NCBI RefSeq assembly: GCF_025999095.1
Contig: NZ_AP024678.1
Location: forward strand, 434,001 to 498,000
Origin: Thermosynechococcus sp.
Lineage (GTDB): Bacteria > Cyanobacteriota > Cyanobacteriia > Thermosynechococcales > Thermosynechococcaceae
Length of the DNA stretch: 64,000 nt
Reading direction: 5' to 3'
Below are positions 63,529-64,000 of the stretch, piece after piece. How positions within the stretch are numbered: position 1 is the first letter of the stretch; the number at the start of each line of letters is the position of its first letter. A model generated the notes under the pieces. It was not told the DNA's origin. It saw only the letters and a list, made by a program, of their open reading frames with translations, and made no database searches. A program made the translations under genes and the position numbers.

Positions 63529-63969
63529 ATGGTTGCTGCCCCTAAATTCAAATCCCGATTTATTCCCCAATCCTCGCCAAGGCTGACGGAAATTCGGCCC
63601 CTCCCCCAGCCGCCGGTGCCCCTTTGGCAAAAAACTTTGCTGGGGATTCAATGGGTTTCTGGGGTGGCCGCCACCGGTGCCCTCGTCGCTGTGCTGCCTC
63701 TCTATGGTTGGTCAGCCCTCTCTCAGCAGCAGTGGAGCCAAGCCTATGAGCGCTTGGAAACCCTAAAACGGCAGGAGCGGGAGCTCCTGGTGAGCAATGA
63801 AACCCGCCGCTATCGGGTGACGCAGCAAGTGCAACGGGCGCCCCAAGGTCTTGTGCCCCAAACACCACAACATGTTCTTTTTGTCACTAATGAAAGCAAG
63901 ATTGCTGCCAAGACTCATTTTGAAGGGCTCCCCGTGATGCCACCGCCTCGGCGCACTGTCAATTACTGA
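63529..63969 (+). CDS. Single-pass membrane protein, FtsL-like by position
   Basis: A 146-residue protein with a cytoplasmic basic segment, one membrane helix (WVSGVAATGALVAVLPLYGW, about residues 38-58) and an extracytoplasmic coiled coil (residues 65-100). This topology and its place directly after rsmH match FtsL in the division and cell wall cluster of other bacteria. Sequence similarity to FtsL is not detectable by eye, as often for this divergent family. The start follows TGAGGAG. FtsL identity is inference. Confidence 0.6.
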   Translation: MVAAPKFKSRFIPQSSPRLTEIRPLPQPPVPLWQKTLLGIQWVSGVAATGALVAVLPLYGWSALSQQQWSQAYERLETLKRQERELLVSNETRRYRVTQQVQRAPQGLVPQTPQHVLFVTNESKIAAKTHFEGLPVMPPPRRTVNY

Positions 63970-63978
63970 CCGCTATCC

Positions 63979-64000
63979 ATGAAAACTGCCCGCCCCCAAA
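63979..64000 (+). CDS. N-terminal fragment of the next gene
   Basis: An ATG at 63979, nine bases after the FtsL-like stop, opens MKTARPQ and runs off the right edge. By analogy with the rsmH-ftsL-ftsI order it could be a division penicillin-binding protein, but seven residues cannot confirm this. Confidence 0.35.

Noticed and set aside
1-64000. CRISPR array, prophage, complete insertion sequence or rRNA operon
   Set aside because: I looked for regularly spaced repeats, phage structural genes, intact transposases and rRNA signatures on both strands and found none. The only mobile traces are degraded stubs near 22.6-23.9 kb and 52.4-52.7 kb.

Overview
The window is chromosomal DNA of a thermophilic unicellular cyanobacterium, most likely Thermosynechococcus. 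Four things point there. A 36-residue PsbM (43783-43893) matches the Thermosynechococcus sequence as I remember it. There is phycobilisome and bilin machinery (apcF, pcyA). The DNA polymerase III alpha subunit is split by a cyanobacterial DnaE split intein. The octamer GCGATCGC (HIP1) recurs throughout. Genes are densely packed, mostly intact and on both strands, so this is core chromosome. There is no CRISPR array, prophage, rRNA operon or complete insertion sequence.

Layout. 1-8.4 kb: a DUF3318-like fragment, a UbiH-type monooxygenase, a methyltransferase, a leftward chain dapF - vWA protein - matrixin-like protease - DUF819 membrane protein, then hfq, larC and an alkyltransferase-like protein. 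8.7-14.5 kb: a seven-gene rightward cluster of two V4R proteins, a five-repeat NWxG protein, a possible phycobilisome-fold protein, a 2Fe-2S ferredoxin, a membrane TPR protein and a Ser/Thr kinase. This matches the Synechocystis slr0144-slr0152 set linked to photosystem II assembly. 14.5-22.4 kb: a SWIM protein, cobT-like, pgeF, pcyA, squalene-hopene cyclase, an M48 protease and cysK. 22.4-24 kb: tRNA-Ser(CGA) beside a decayed restriction-modification/helicase locus that still holds an intact DUF29 gene. 24-38 kb: pyrR with a possible attenuator, uvrB, apcF, ispF, a pentapeptide protein, a LysR regulator, esterase, phytol-kinase-like, wecB, bifunctional nuclease, aldo/keto reductase, class IV aminotransferase, DUF1825, pdxA and S1.

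38-64 kb: mscL with a zinc-ribbon tail, a sugar-binding lipoprotein, kup, an aminotransferase, a GldA-like dehydrogenase, psbM, a ThiO-like oxidase, tmk, dnaE-N with its N-intein, psbQ, an NFACT protein, an RDD protein, rpmG-rpsR, an insertion-sequence relic, Zur-box znuA-znuC, a Nudix hydrolase, DUF1815, an epoxide-hydrolase-like enzyme, DUF4912, sufS, dnaE-C with its C-intein, two unknown proteins, rsmH, an FtsL-like protein and the first codons of another gene.

Main points. The two split-intein dnaE halves lie only about 10.6 kb apart on the same strand, but with the C half upstream of the N half. The V4R/ferredoxin/TPR/kinase cluster is the best candidate for an incompletely understood functional system. 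The tRNA-Ser locus is a defence-gene graveyard. Four convergent gene pairs end on one shared CTAG. All functions are read from motifs and family memory; no searches were run.
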